A program made the position numbers and the translations under genes. The notes beneath the pieces were generated by a model. It was not told the DNA's origin, did no database searches, and was given only the letters and a program-made list of their open reading frames with translations. This document shows, piece after piece, positions 1 through 10,889 of a DNA stretch of 64,000 bases. The stretch comes from Prorocentrum cordatum (lineage: Eukaryota > Sar > Dinophyceae > Prorocentrales > Prorocentraceae), in contig CAUYUJ010018066.1 in NCBI GenBank assembly GCA_963575745.1, positions 111,001 through 175,000 on the forward strand. The letters run 5' to 3'. Every line of letters begins with the position of its first letter. Position 1 is the first letter of the stretch.

Positions 1-1614
1 TTCTTCCCCCCCCCGGATGGCGTCGAAGGCGCCCGCGGCTCGGGCGGGGGGGGCGCCCCGTCACCCCCCTCATGATTCCTCTTTCCTCTTTGCCTCCCTG
101 CTCCACCGTCCGTCGTCCTACCTCGTCTCCCATCCATGCGCGAAAAGTGAAGCCCCTGGTGCCGCGTGCCCGTGTAAGCGGTGCATCGCCTGTTCGATAT
201 CCGAGCACAGCGGCGCAACCAAGCGGAGGCAATTGACAGCGCGAGCGTTCGGGGCGCGCTCCAATCGCGGGCGGCACGGCTGCCAGGCACAGTGGCAACG
301 CTAACATGAAAATTATAAGTGCCCGCGGCAAGGTCCGCCCCCTTGCCGGAGCAGCGGTCTGCATGGCGACGCGCGGAGCTCTGACTGTTAAGAGGTCCAT
401 GGCATGTGACACCTCTCGTGTATTCGGATTGCTGCGCGGCGTTCTTCGGGGTCCTTCGAGGCCCTTCAGTGCGTCTTCGGGCCGTCGGGGGCCGCTTTGG
501 CGCCGCGCTTCACCGCGGCCGCACAGGGCTGGGGAAGCGCATATATCCAGCTCCCTCGGGGGCGCCCTGGGCCGGGGAAGCGCGCGTTTGCCGCGCCCCC
601 CCCCCCCCCCCCCTAGCTGGGCATGCGGACCTCGGTTCTGGGCTGGCAAATTCGGGGCGCCCTCCAGGCGGCGAGCGTTCACATTTTCAAACGCACACAT
701 CAAAATGTGATATGTGCACGCAGCTTGCGTCTTCAACTGTGCATTTTCGTGTTTAGGCCCACTGTTTACACAGATCGCAGCGTGATCTGTGTAGAAAGAT
801 CTCGTTCCCATCTGTGCATTTGGGGCGTGCGCCTCGCGAGCGGCGCTGACTGGGCGGGAACTTTCGCGGGCGGCCCTGCCCCCCCCCCGCCTGCCGCCTC
901 CTGCGCCCCCCCCCCCCCCCCATCTGTTCTCCTCTTACTCGCCGCCCTCCTATCCTGATCCCCCCCCCTCCCTATGTCTTCATATGCCTTTCCCTTGCTC
1001 GAGGTGCACCCCGTCGGAGCTCTGCCAGCGCGGCCGCGCGCGCGCCCCCCAGGTGGCCCCAGCTGCGCCCCGCCGCGGGGCAGCGCTTGAGCAGGATCTC
1101 GACCCGGGGCGGATGATGGGGGATGAGGGCGGGAAGGGGCGCCGGGGGGGGGGGGGGGGGCGCCCGAGCAGGAGGAGAACGGCGAGGAGACGGGCGACGA
1201 GGGCCAGCGGGAGGTGGGAGAGGAGGGGAACGGGGGGAATGGAAGGGGGGAAGGGGAATGACAACGGAGGAAGAGACGGAGAAGGAGGAGACGGAGTGGA
1301 AGGGAAATGGAGGAGGCGCAAGGAAGGGGGGGGAGGGGGCAAGGACGAGGGAGGGAGAGGAGGAGGGAGGGGGGAGGGGGGGAGTGGCAGGGGGAGAAGG
1401 CGGACGGGGAAGGGGGGACTTCCACAAACATTGTCGCGATCGCCATTGCGTCCTCAGACCTAACACCATTGTCATCGCCGCGCGGATCATCGCAATCACA
1501 CGTCTCGCATCTGCTGATGGTTGTCGTCGTGATCCACGTTCTCATCCTTCTCCCCATCATCCCCCTCGCCCTCCCCGCCGCCCGCGCAGCGGTCAGGCGG
1601 GGTGGCCTCCTTCG
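1..1614. other. GC-rich low-complexity DNA, no gene seen
   Basis: This stretch contains homopolymer C and G runs (for example near 591-613, 900-920 and 1147-1160) and purine-rich GGGGA/GGAGG DNA from about 1140 to 1420. Open frames exist on both strands, but they are Arg/Pro/Ala/Gly-only products of base composition with no domain I recognise. A CpG-rich segment at 420-660 contains two similar 'cgttcttcggggtccttcgag'-like phrases but nothing interpretable. Confidence 0.6.
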
Positions 1615-1636
1615 CCGTGCCCCATTTTGGCTCAAG
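1615..1636 (+). other. Relict dinoflagellate spliced leader (DinoSL)
   Basis: From memory, the last 15 bases of the 22-nt DinoSL are CCATTTTGGCTCAAG, and positions 1622-1636 match them exactly. The preceding CCGT (1615-1618) also matches, and only the 2-3 bases between differ. Such a relict in the genome marks the 5' end of a formerly trans-spliced mRNA that was copied back into DNA. It lies directly before the decayed coding stretch at 1637-2566 on the same strand, as expected for a retrocopy. Confidence 0.8.
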
Positions 1637-2566
1637 CCCGCCCCCCCCCGGGGCGGGGGCCCCTCCTTCGCTCGGCGGGGCGCGGCGCGAGGCGCGCGCC
1701 GCGCGCCTGGAAGGCCGGGGCCGAGCCGATCGGGTTTGGCGCGCGGCGCTGGGGGCCGCCGCCGAAGGCGCGCGCGCTGTCCTGGCCCGCGAGGGGCTCG
1801 AGGATCCCAGTCGCCCGGCGACGCTGAGCGACCTGCGGCCCTTCGAGCTGGCGCGGGCGCCGGGGGTCGAGATCGCGGCGTGCGGGGCCGCGATCGCCGA
1901 CCAGGCCGAGGGGCGCCGGGCGGAGGATCCGGCGCCTCCCCCGCGGCCACGGCGGCGGCGGCCGCGCGGCAGCGGCGCCTGGCGCTGCTGCCTGTCGAGG
2001 CGCTCGACGCGGAGCTGGCCAAGCGCCGCCGCCTCGCGGCCGCGCGCCGGGCGGGCGAGGCCGCGCGCCGCGCGGCTGTCCGGGCGCCCGCGCCGCCTGC
2101 CCAGGCGCGGTGGCCGACGCGCGTGGCCCAGGCGCGGGCCGAGGGGGCCCCCCCTGCCACGCTGGCGGCGCTGGATCGAGAACGCCAAGCGCCGCCTGTT
2201 CCAGGCACGGCTGGTCGATGAGGTGGTGTTCCTCCAGCTCCCGGCGGTGGCGGAGTTGGAGGAGGTCGGGGGCCCGCCGAAGCGCCCGGGGCACTTGGCG
2301 GCGGGCCGCCGGGCGCCCGCGTTGCCGAGCGCCCTGGGCGCCAGCGCTGGCGGCGCATGCGGGCGTGGCTCGAGACGGCGACCAGCGGCTCCTGGCCCGG
2401 AGGCGCCGAGGGCGCGGCGGCGCACCTGGAGGCGCGGGCGGCGGAGCCCCACGGCAAGACGGTGCTGAAGGGGGCGCTCGACTCGCTGCGCTTCCTGGAG
2501 GAGCTCGGGCGCGCCCTGGCGGAGGTGCGTCTCGGCTTGGTTTCCATCGTGGGTCCGTTACTATAG
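1637..2566 (+). pseudogene. SL-tagged retrocopy, decayed Ala/Arg-rich protein
   Basis: Directly downstream of the spliced-leader relict, coding-like sequence can be followed on the plus strand only by changing frame several times. Roughly: 1637-1940 (ending in phrases such as ATLSDLRPFELARAPG); 1940-2170 in another frame (ALLPVEALDAELAKRRR); back near 2175 (RWIENAKRRLFQARLVDEVV); then 2357-2566 (HLEARAAEPHGKTVLKGALD, SLRFLEELGRALAEVRL). The last part is helical and resembles, to my eye only, the N-terminal helical domain of tyrosine-recombinase-like proteins seen in dinoflagellate retroelements. That assignment is weak. The frame changes suggest a pseudogene, although unrecognised introns could explain some of them. 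Translations on the opposite strand are shadows. Confidence 0.45.
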
Positions 2567-3242
2567 AGAGGGTCTTGAAACGCACGTTGAACACATATTA
2601 CGCCTGTCTGCGCATATGCGGCGCAGCAAATCGGGGCGGCATCAACGCGACGCCAAGGGGCGTCGTGGACTCGAGCCTTTGGCCTGGAAGCACGAAGCGC
2701 ACGATTACCCATATCATGAAGTTCTGCAGCTGGTCGCCGCGTTCCGGGGGGGTGCGCGGACACGCAGAACGCCGTTCAGCTAATCGTTAGCTGGCGCCCG
2801 CCTCAAACTCATGCCCCATCGCCCGCCGCCCCCCAATGTCCCTTCGCTTTGGCCCCGCCCCCCTCGTGCCCCTCCGATTACCCCCGGCCCCCATCGTGCC
2901 CCTCATCCACATTGTCACCCCTGGGGACATGTAGGAGGGCGAGGAGGAGGGGGATGCGACCAGACATGCGCGAGGCGAAAAGGAGAGGGGACGATTGACC
3001 CAGAGGCAGGGGGAAGGACAGGGGTCGGCGCCGCCTCCCCCAGCCCAGGTCCCCTCGGGCTGCGCGTGAACTTCATGGCTTGCCAGCCGATCGAAATGTT
3101 TCGCTGGCGGGCAATTTTTTCGCCATGCTCAAACGCCTTCGAAGGGCGCGAGACACCGCCGAACGGTTTCGCCAAGCAACGCGCCGCCGCCAATCCGGGG
3201 GAAAGGGCAGGTAGGCGATGCAACCGCCCCCGGCGTCAACAT
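2567..3242. other. Unique GC-rich spacer, no gene seen
   Basis: This is non-repetitive DNA with short open frames on both strands, none with a recognisable domain. The stretch near 2590-2790 is less GC-rich than its surroundings. I see nothing in it I can annotate. Confidence 0.5.
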
Positions 3243-3270
3243 GACGTCAGTCTGACGTCAGACTGACGTC
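3243..3270. repeat. Perfect 28-bp palindrome rich in TGACGT/GACGTC
   Basis: The 14 bases GACGTCAGTCTGAC (3243-3256) are followed at once by their exact reverse complement (3257-3270). Further GACGTC/GACGCC variants follow at about 3264-3345, so this is a small cluster of GACGTC-type motifs. GACGTC and TGACGT resemble bZIP/CRE-type sites, but no gene start is evident nearby, so a function is only a guess. Confidence 0.8.
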
Positions 3271-3487
3271 GGCCTAACGCCAGACATGCGTCATATCTGA
3301 TTTGGCATGGCATCGGGTTGACGTCGGGCCGGCGTCGGTCTGACGCAAGCGAACGCCCCTTCGCCCATCTACTGCTGGTGCGGCTGCTGCTCCTGCACGT
3401 CCTTCTCATCCTGCCCATCCCCCCCCCTTCAAAGTTGCGTTGCCTCTCCTCCTCTGCCTCCGCCTCACCCCGCCCTCCCCCCCCCCC

Positions 3488-3875
<388 letters not shown>

Positions 3876-6800
3876 GTCCGCAGGCAGCGCGGGCGCGCGG
3901 CGACGCGCAGGTCGACGCGCTCGAGCGGCATTGCCATTTGATGGGCGCGCGGCGACATGAGCACCGCAGGACCCTCTCCCAGATAAAATGCGGGCGCGTA
4001 GGCAGGTGGCAGAAAGGGGGTGGGCAGGAGGAGGGGCGCCGAAGACGGCGAGAATTGATGAGCACCAGAGTAGGGCCCTCCTTCGCCACGCCCCCCCCCC
4101 TCCCTCCTATGGAACGCGTCATGTTTTGACCGCGCGAACCTTGCAGAACACGTCTCTTTGCCCATGGCCCCGGCCCGCCCCGCGCGGGCACCTGCTGCGC
4201 GGCCCGCGCAGGCCCGGCGGGCCATGCGTTCGACGCCTTGCTCGCGCTGCCCCGACGAGGCCATCGCCCCCCGGGCAGGCGCCCCCCCCCCCCCCTCGGC
4301 ACGATCGAGCTGATGATGTGGGCGAGAGGGAGGGGGAGAGGGATGGAGGGCGGGATCGAGAAGGCAGGGGGGAAAGGGGGAAAGGGGGGGGGGGAGGTTG
4401 GAGGTTGATGGTCAGGAAAGAGAGGACGAGGAGGATAAATGGGGAGGGGCGCACCGCCCCCCCCAATTGCCGGCGCAGGGCGGCAAGCGCGACGCAGTTC
4501 GAGCGGGCGGGCGACGACTCGGACAATGAGAACTCCCACGGCGCCGACTTGCAAGGCGGCGGCCACGGCGGCGCCCCGCAGGGCAACTACCGCGACTGCG
4601 CCCTGAAGAACGGCGGCCGCGACGACCAACACCCCGACGAGAGCGCCATGGAGAGCTCCGTTCCGTTCGCTGCGCCGACCCCCTCTTCCCCCCCATTCCT
4701 TCGGCCCGCCCTGCGCGCTGGCCCGCCTGGGCCTCAAGCGGCAGGGGTTCTCGATTGATTCGGTTCCTCGTGTCCCTGGGCATCCTGCACCTCCTGGGCC
4801 GCATGTCGTTCTTTCGGTCATCGGTGGGCCCGTCGTGGCGCGCGCGCCGTAGCGCGCCCCTCCTTCCTTGACTCCTGTTTCCCCTTCTCTGTGTCCTGTC
4901 ATATTCCTCCCCTCGTCCGCGTGCCCCTTCTCTTCCTCCTCCTCTTCACCCCGCTCGGCCCCCCCTGCTCCCCCCCCCGAATCGCGCCCCGGCTGCGGCG
5001 TTGGCGTCGTTTCCAATGCCGCGCCATGGCATGCAATGCGCTGCGTGCTACGTTGCATTCAAATGCGCGGTGTCATGCGCTCAGCTGCAATGCTATGATA
5101 TACAATGCTTGGCGGCGCGGTGCTCGAACGTTCTGTTCTCGAGGTTTGGCGCGCTTGCCATGACATCCGTCGTTGTTGCGCCACCCAGTGAATCATAATC
5201 TACATGTCCGCGGCCGTTCAAGTCGGATCTGGCCCGGCAGGTCACCGAGCGCGGCGCCCATCTTGTCGCGGGCGATCGACATGCGATGGCCGGCGCGCCG
5301 TCGGCACTTCCCGCAGACGTTTGCTTAGTTATGGCGAGCGGCGATAGGGGGGGGGGGGGGGTAGCGTCCGCCAGAGAGGGGCGGGGGGGGGGCGCGAGGA
5401 CGGGGACGGGAAGGAGGAGAAGGGGGGGAGCAGGGGGGGGGGTGCACGAATGAGGAGGGGGAGGCGTGACAGGCGTTGCAGGATAGACACGCGCGCGGAC
5501 ATGGGCGAGGAGGCGGGGGAGGCCGACTAGAGCCAGTGACTTTGCCCCCCCCCCCCGTCCAGAGCCGCTCACGAATCTGGGGCGTCATCCTCGTCGTCCT
5601 CCTCCTCATCTGTCTCCTCGTCCTCATCCTTCCCCTCCCTCCCTCCCTCTCCTCATTCTCCTCGTCCCCCCCCCCAGCTCGAACGCATCTACAACTACGC
5701 GCAGCAAAACTGCACCTTGTTGTGGGGGCCAGGGGTGGCTGTCACAATTAGATTTGGCCCGTCGGTCGGTCTGGGTGGACAAACACCGCCTCGCGACCCA
5801 CGATGGAAGGCGATGGTCGCGCCGACAACGTTACGCGCCGAGCGTGGAAGCGATCGCCGCGTTTCACGGCGAGGCTGGGCGGCAGCCGCAATACACATCA
5901 TAACACGAACAAGCGCTTCGCCCTCGGACGGGAAATCGAGCGCGAAGAAGAACTCGAAGGCGCGGGGGGTCGGATCGCGGATTTGCCGCTGGGGCACAAG
6001 CGGGAGAGGGGGGCGGGCTGCGTGAAATCAAAGCCCCCAGGCATACGGCTGGCTTCGCTGAGCCAGGGGATGTGGGATGTCGGTGGGGAGCGGCCCAGGG
6101 GGCGGGGCCTCGGCGATGGGCAGCGCGGACAGCCGATGCATCGCGAAAAGGGGACACGTACAGAACGGCACTTAGAAGCCGGGGCGCGGCGCACGTTGGG
6201 GGCGCGAGTGGCGGCGCCCGACGTGCACCCCGCCCCGCAGGCTAGGTGTAGTTCTATAAGTGCTCCGTTTTGCGAGGATGTCTCCGGCGAAACCGGCGCA
6301 TACAGAACTACACCCGGTGTCTGGCTAAGTGCAGTTCTGAACGTGCTGGATGCCTCGCGCGGGGCGAGCACGCGCAGACCGGCGCCCGGCGAAAGGGGCG
6401 GGGCACAGGTCGGGCGCGTCGTCGCGCCCCGCCCGCAGAATCAGGAAGGCAAGGGCCGCTGAACCAAAGGGGGCTCTGGGCGGAGGCATCTAAACGTCCC
6501 AAGGCTATCCGAAGGAATTCCAAATGCGGCCTCCGCCCACATCGCCCCCCCTATGAGAGCATCTCGCCTGGTCACTATGTTGCCCATTCCCGCCCGTTGC
6601 GTTGCCCTCCCTCCCCCGTTCTTCCTCTACCTGCCGCCTTCCATTTCCCTCGACGTTTCCCCATTGCCCCTGGCCCCTGCGCGGCGGGAAACGCCCGCGC
6701 CCCCCCGCGGGTGAAAGACTCACCTTGCGCTCATCCTCCAATCCATTCGTGAGACGCAAGTCTTGCTTGCTTCCATCCGGACACTGGCAAGCGACGTCGA

Positions 6801-7690
6801 GGCGCCGGAAAATCCGACAGGTGCAATCAGCCCCCTCGAATGGCGGGCGAACCAATACGTAAGACGACGTCGCAAAAGTATGTTTGGAATTTGAGGATCC
6901 GCGCAAGAGGCTAATCCACTCGCCCAAAATGTAAGTCTGCGCCTGTCCGACCAGCGCCCCCCGCCCCCCCCCCCCCCCCTCTTCCTCGCGCCCCCCCCCC
7001 CCCCCCCTCCCCCATCACCATGCGAATGGGCGACCCCCCCCCGCCCCCCCCCCCCGCGCCCGCGCCCCGGAGAAGCGAGCGCGGAGACGCGGCGAGAACG
7101 ACAGGCGCGGGCAGCGCTGGCAAGTTCGATTCGGGCGAGATGGAGACGCCGCGCGCGAAGGGGGCCCAGATTTTCGAAGAGGAGCCCCGACCCCAAGATG
7201 ACCCCGACGCCCGTCAAGTTCGGGGAGATCGATCCGACGCCGCACACTATGATCTTCCTGCCCAATGCGTTCGCCGGGGCGTCGACATCCGCTGCTGGCG
7301 ATGGCGCCCAAGAGCCCGCGCCATCAGGCCCCCCTACGAACGTCTTGCCGCGGGCCCCGGGGTCCACGGAGAGCTTTCAGAGCTTGGCAACCCCCGAAGT
7401 CGCGAAGACGCGCCGTTCCAGCCCCTCGCCCGAGGCCAGCCCACCTCCAGAGGGGCCAGCCGAGGAGCCAGCCGAGCCACGGGAGCCAGAGCCTGAACGA
7501 TGCGATATCGGAGCCAGAGCCCGAGGGCAAAGCCAGCCAAGATTACGGCGTGCACAGACGCGTGAACAGGACCCGCATACAGAGCGGCGATACGGGCCGT
7601 CTATGTTTCTCGCTGTTCCCGGGCATCGGTTCTCAGTGGCAGGGGGGCTATTTGGTCCCGGGCCCAACAATTTGCCTTAATCGATAAACC
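3876..7690. other. GC-rich unique DNA with possible unassigned exons
   Basis: No complete gene is recognisable. Two plus-strand stretches have a less repetitive amino-acid composition. One is about 4495-4660 (GDDSDNENSHGADLQGGGHG, NYRDCALKNGGRDDQHPDES) after a CGCAG that could be an acceptor. The other is about 7198-7500 (MTPTPVKFGEIDPTPHTMIF followed by a Pro/Ser/Glu-rich tail). A third, about 5681-5740, reads LERIYNYAQQNCTLLWGPG after CCCAG. They could be exons of unknown genes or chance. Poly(C)/poly(G) runs occur near 4282, 5347, 5545, 6962 and 6992. Confidence 0.35.
6245..6345. repeat. Inverted and direct copies of a GTGTAGTTCT motif
   Basis: GGTGTAGTTCT (6245-6255) is the exact reverse complement of AGAACTACACC (6304-6314), which gives an 11-bp stem with a 48-base loop. 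The segment 6241-6264 also has a diverged direct copy at about 6322-6345 (CTAAGTGCAGTTCT). No gene is associated with it. Confidence 0.6.
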
Positions 7691-8480
7691 CGACGACAAT
7701 CCCCGGGAACCCTGACACTGACTGCTTCCCGACCTGGCACGGGATCTCGGCGTCAGTGGTGACAGAGGAATTCGACTCCTGACGCGCATGGGGCGACATT
7801 GCCGCGGCGGGAACCTCTTCAACTTCATGCATCGCAGGGCAAGCGATATCATCGAGCAAACTTCCAGGTAAACTGGAAATCTGCATGGGTGAATCTCGCT
7901 CCGTACTGATGCGTACTGGTGCCTTTGAACGCTTTGCCAATGGAGTCTCCCCGGTGCTGTCTCTCGCACGCCCCGCCTGAGATGTTGGATTGAACTTGTT
8001 CCCCTTGCCGACGAAGACGAGAACTCCGAACTGATGTCGTCGTCATCTAAGACGGCCGAGAGGTCTCAATCCAACTTATCGTCTAGGCCTATCGCTTGAA
8101 CTAACGACGGGGCAATGTTTTTGTCCTGCAACAAACGGCTCACCGATAATATCTATTACAGGACACGTGGGGGAGTCAAACTCATAACATCGGGTGCCAC
8201 ATTGCTCGAGAAGTCTTCCGCCATCGCGGGTGGTACACTTCTCGCTGCCACGTGCGCATCATATGCAAACATGGCATCTTCACTCGCTAAGATAGTTTGC
8301 GCATGAGTTGCGGCTGCGATTCGACCTGAACTAATTTCGGCTGGTAACCAGTTATTTGCTAATGGAACGCCATCCCTGGCAAGTGTGGGGTGCAAAGATG
8401 CTGCTGGATCGGTCTCATCAGCGCTCAGTGTGGGTCGCATTGGCATGCCTCCACCTATCCGCTAAGCTGGTAACACTTGG
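7691..8480. other. Unique, lower-GC sequence, no gene seen
   Basis: This is non-repetitive sequence with only short open frames (the longest under 130 codons) on both strands. None shows a domain or a coding-like composition that stands out. Confidence 0.5.
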
Positions 8481-8486
8481 AAAACA

Positions 8487-8540
<54 letters not shown>

Positions 8541-8555
8541 CAAGAGAGACAGCAA
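8487..8555. repeat. (GA)n microsatellite
   Basis: An AG/GA dinucleotide tract with a few interruptions (ATAGAG, AAAG, CAAGAG). It accounts for the LSLSLS frame on the minus strand. Confidence 0.95.
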
Positions 8556-8734
8556 TACATAATACTCCCTGTTGCGCTCGAGAGCGGGCGGGTGCCCGCC
8601 TCGGTTCCTAGGCATTGCAGCAGTAACTGGCTCCAAAAAGCAGCTGCAACGCAATATCGCATTACAGCGAGAAGCGGCAGCGCCGGCAAGGAGCCAGCAG
8701 GAGAGGTTAAACAGCTAATGTTGTGTAGCAATGC

Positions 8735-9275
8735 AGTTTGGACATGGTTGATGTGGTTGGTCTGGTTGATTTGCGTAGTCTGGTATGCGCTTAGCTGGTA
8801 GATCTGGTTGGTCTGATTGGCCAACTTCGCTGATTTGACTTTCTGGTCTTGGTGGCCTGCCTGGTCCAATTTGTGTTGCGTCACAGCTTGTTTTGCATTG
8901 AATCGTTTTGCAAAGCAAGTTTAGGTCTGGCTGATATGGCTGATATGGGTGATCTGCGTAGTCTGGTCTGCGCTTCGCTGGTCTGGATGGCTGGCTGCTC
9001 TGGTTGGTCTGGCTGATCTGGTCTGGCTGACTCGTCTGGTTGGCTGGCTTGGTTGGTCTACCTGGCTGGTTTGACTCGCTGGTATTGCTGGTATGCCTGA
9101 CCCGTTTTTCAATCGCAGCGCTGTGCATCTCAGTGTTTGTTCATATGTTGGTCTGGTTGGTGCGGCTACTCTCGTTGCTCTGCTCAGTGTGGTCTGGGCT
9201 TTTCTGGTCTTGATGGCTGGCTGGTCTGGTTGGTATGGTCTGGGTGACTCGTCTGGCTGGCTGGTCTGATTGGCA
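8735..9275. repeat. Degenerate CTGGTTGGT/CTGGCTGG minisatellite
   Basis: About 540 bp built from CTGGTTGGT, CTGGCTGAT, CTGGTCTGG and similar 5- to 10-base phrases. It gives the Gln/Thr/Asn/Ser/Pro-rich shadow frames on the minus strand. A less repetitive island lies at about 8862-8925 and is partly repeated at 9095-9135. No gene is supported. Confidence 0.85.
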
Positions 9276-9762
9276 TCAGCAGCCGTGTAAGTTCTTGTAC
9301 CCCGAAAGAATATTAGGGCGCCGGGGCATCATACTTTGTTGCGTCAAGCGGCTTAGAACACAAGCCAAGCGCGCCGCCGTACGAACGACGGCGCCGGATC
9401 GTCTGGACAGGAGGCGGCCTAGAAGGGCCGACGCCCAGACAGGCGACCGCGAAAGGCCAGCGAGCAATCGGTTAGGTCAACGCGCGGGGGCCGCACAGCC
9501 CGTCGACGTCAGCACAGCCTGCCCCGACAGACTGCACTCTTCGCAAGGCGGAAGGGACGGCAGAGAACGGTAGAAGAAGAAACGCTCTCACGAGCCAGGA
9601 TCGGCGCAGGCGGAACCACCCACGACCCGAAGACCACCATCACCACCACCACCACCAACGGACCCGTGGATCGGGAGGGGCGGGGCGGGGTGGTGGCCGC
9701 TGTTCCCCGAGGACGGGTCCACCGCGCCGGGGCCGAGGCCGCCTCGTCGCGGGGTCGCCTTC

Positions 9763-9791
9763 TCCTCCTCCTCCTCCTCCTCCTCCTCCTC
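9763..9791. repeat. (CTC)n microsatellite directly upstream of an SL relict
   Basis: A TCC/CTC trinucleotide tract of about 29 bp that ends at the first base of the spliced-leader relict. A pyrimidine-rich tract in this place could have acted as the polypyrimidine region before a splice acceptor, or it may be an expansion at the integration point. Confidence 0.85.
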
Positions 9792-9811
9792 CGTAGCCAT
9801 CGTGGCTCAAG
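9791..9811 (+). other. Relict dinoflagellate spliced leader (DinoSL)
   Basis: These 21 bases match the DinoSL as I remember it, with only two adjacent differences: CG at 9801-9802 where the leader has TT. The flanking parts CCGTAGCCAT (9791-9800) and TGGCTCAAG (9803-9811) are exact. It lies 81 bases before the ATG at 9893 of a plus-strand coding stretch, as expected of a reintegrated trans-spliced cDNA. Confidence 0.88.
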
Positions 9812-10889
9812 CCTGCCTTGGGCGCCAGGCGGGCGGCAGCGTTGGGTCCGTGGCCTCTCTCTTCCGGGAAAGCGCCTCCCCTCTCGCCGCGGCCATGGCC
9901 AAGAGCGCGGCTACGGTCCCGCCACCTCGCGGGGACCTGGTGGCGACGCTCGCCTCTGTGGCTGGGGCGGCGGCGGCGGGTGCGGCTGAGGGCGGAAGCG
10001 GACGGCAGTGCGTGGCGGCCGCCATTGCTGCAGCCCTCCGCACTGGCGCCATGCTGCTGGGCCAGAGCGAGCGCGGCACCACGCCCCAGGAGGCGGAGAA
10101 GGCGGCGCTCCTCGACGAGGAGGGCAAGCTGGAAGTCTCGGCGCGGCTTCAGGCGATCGAGCGGGCGGTGGTGCTGCAGGTCTCTGGGCGGTAAATTCCA
10201 GGAGCCGTGCGCCTGGACCGCAACCTCGCCGCCCACGTCGAGCTCGGCGAGGGCGCTGGGGTGCTCGGCCTGCCGCCCAAGGAGAAGAGACGGCGGCAAC
10301 GAGGCCGCAGACGCGAGCGCGCGGGCGTGGACTCCATCGAGACGGCGGACGTCTCCGAGCAGGCGGATCTCTCGGACCAGGCGGCTCGACGGGTGGCTCG
10401 CAGCGCACGGGTGGCTCGCAGCGCATGGAGATGGACATCGAGTGCAAGCAGTCCCTGTGCAAGGACATCGATGGCGGCAAGTTCCAGCTGAACGAAGCGA
10501 CCATCACGGCCGAGACGGCAGCCAGATCCGCGGCGGTATCCGAAGTGAAGCAGTTGCAGCAGCAGGTCGTGGCATTGCACGCAAATCTGGGCAACAACGT
10601 GGCGACGGCCTCCGAGTACAACGGCTTGATCGCAGGGCTCGAAGCCGAGCTTGAGGCCGTGAGGGCGGTACTTACTTCGGCGACCATGGGCAGCGAGCAC
10701 CTGGCGCAGCAGGTCGTGGAGCTGGAGTCCAAGCAATCGGAGGCAGAGCATGAGAAGAAGAGCCTCCGAGTGGCGCTCGCCGACGCCGAGCGGGAGCTAG
10801 ACGAGATGAAGATCGACGGCGCCGAGGCCTGCCAGCAGGCCCTCGACCTGGCGGAGAAGGTGGCGGGTGGTGGCGCCCCGTCTGGGTGA
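9812..10889 (+). pseudogene. SL-tagged retrocopy of an unknown coiled-coil protein
   Basis: Plus-strand coding-like sequence follows the spliced-leader relict. An ATG at 9893 opens an Ala-rich helical segment (MAKSAATVPPPRGDLVATLA, then LDEEGKLEVSARLQAIERAV) that meets a TAA at 10192-10194. The same frame then continues (VRLDRNLAAHVELGEGAGVL ... SIETADVSEQADLSDQAARR) up to about 10390. From an ATG at 10425 another frame encodes a heptad-rich segment (VKQLQQQVVALHANLGNNVA; HLAQQVVELESKQSEAEHEK; LRVALADAERELDEMKIDGA), ending at 10889. An 18-bp tandem duplication lies at 10390-10407/10408-10425. The in-frame stop and the frame change indicate a decayed retrocopy, unless short introns were gained. 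I do not recognise the family; the only clear property is the coiled coil. Confidence 0.5.

Noticed and set aside
766-2763. 665-codon minus-strand open frame
   Set aside because: It is made of Arg/Pro/Ala/Ser low-complexity text in GC-rich DNA. It overlaps the better supported plus-strand SL-tagged retrocopy.
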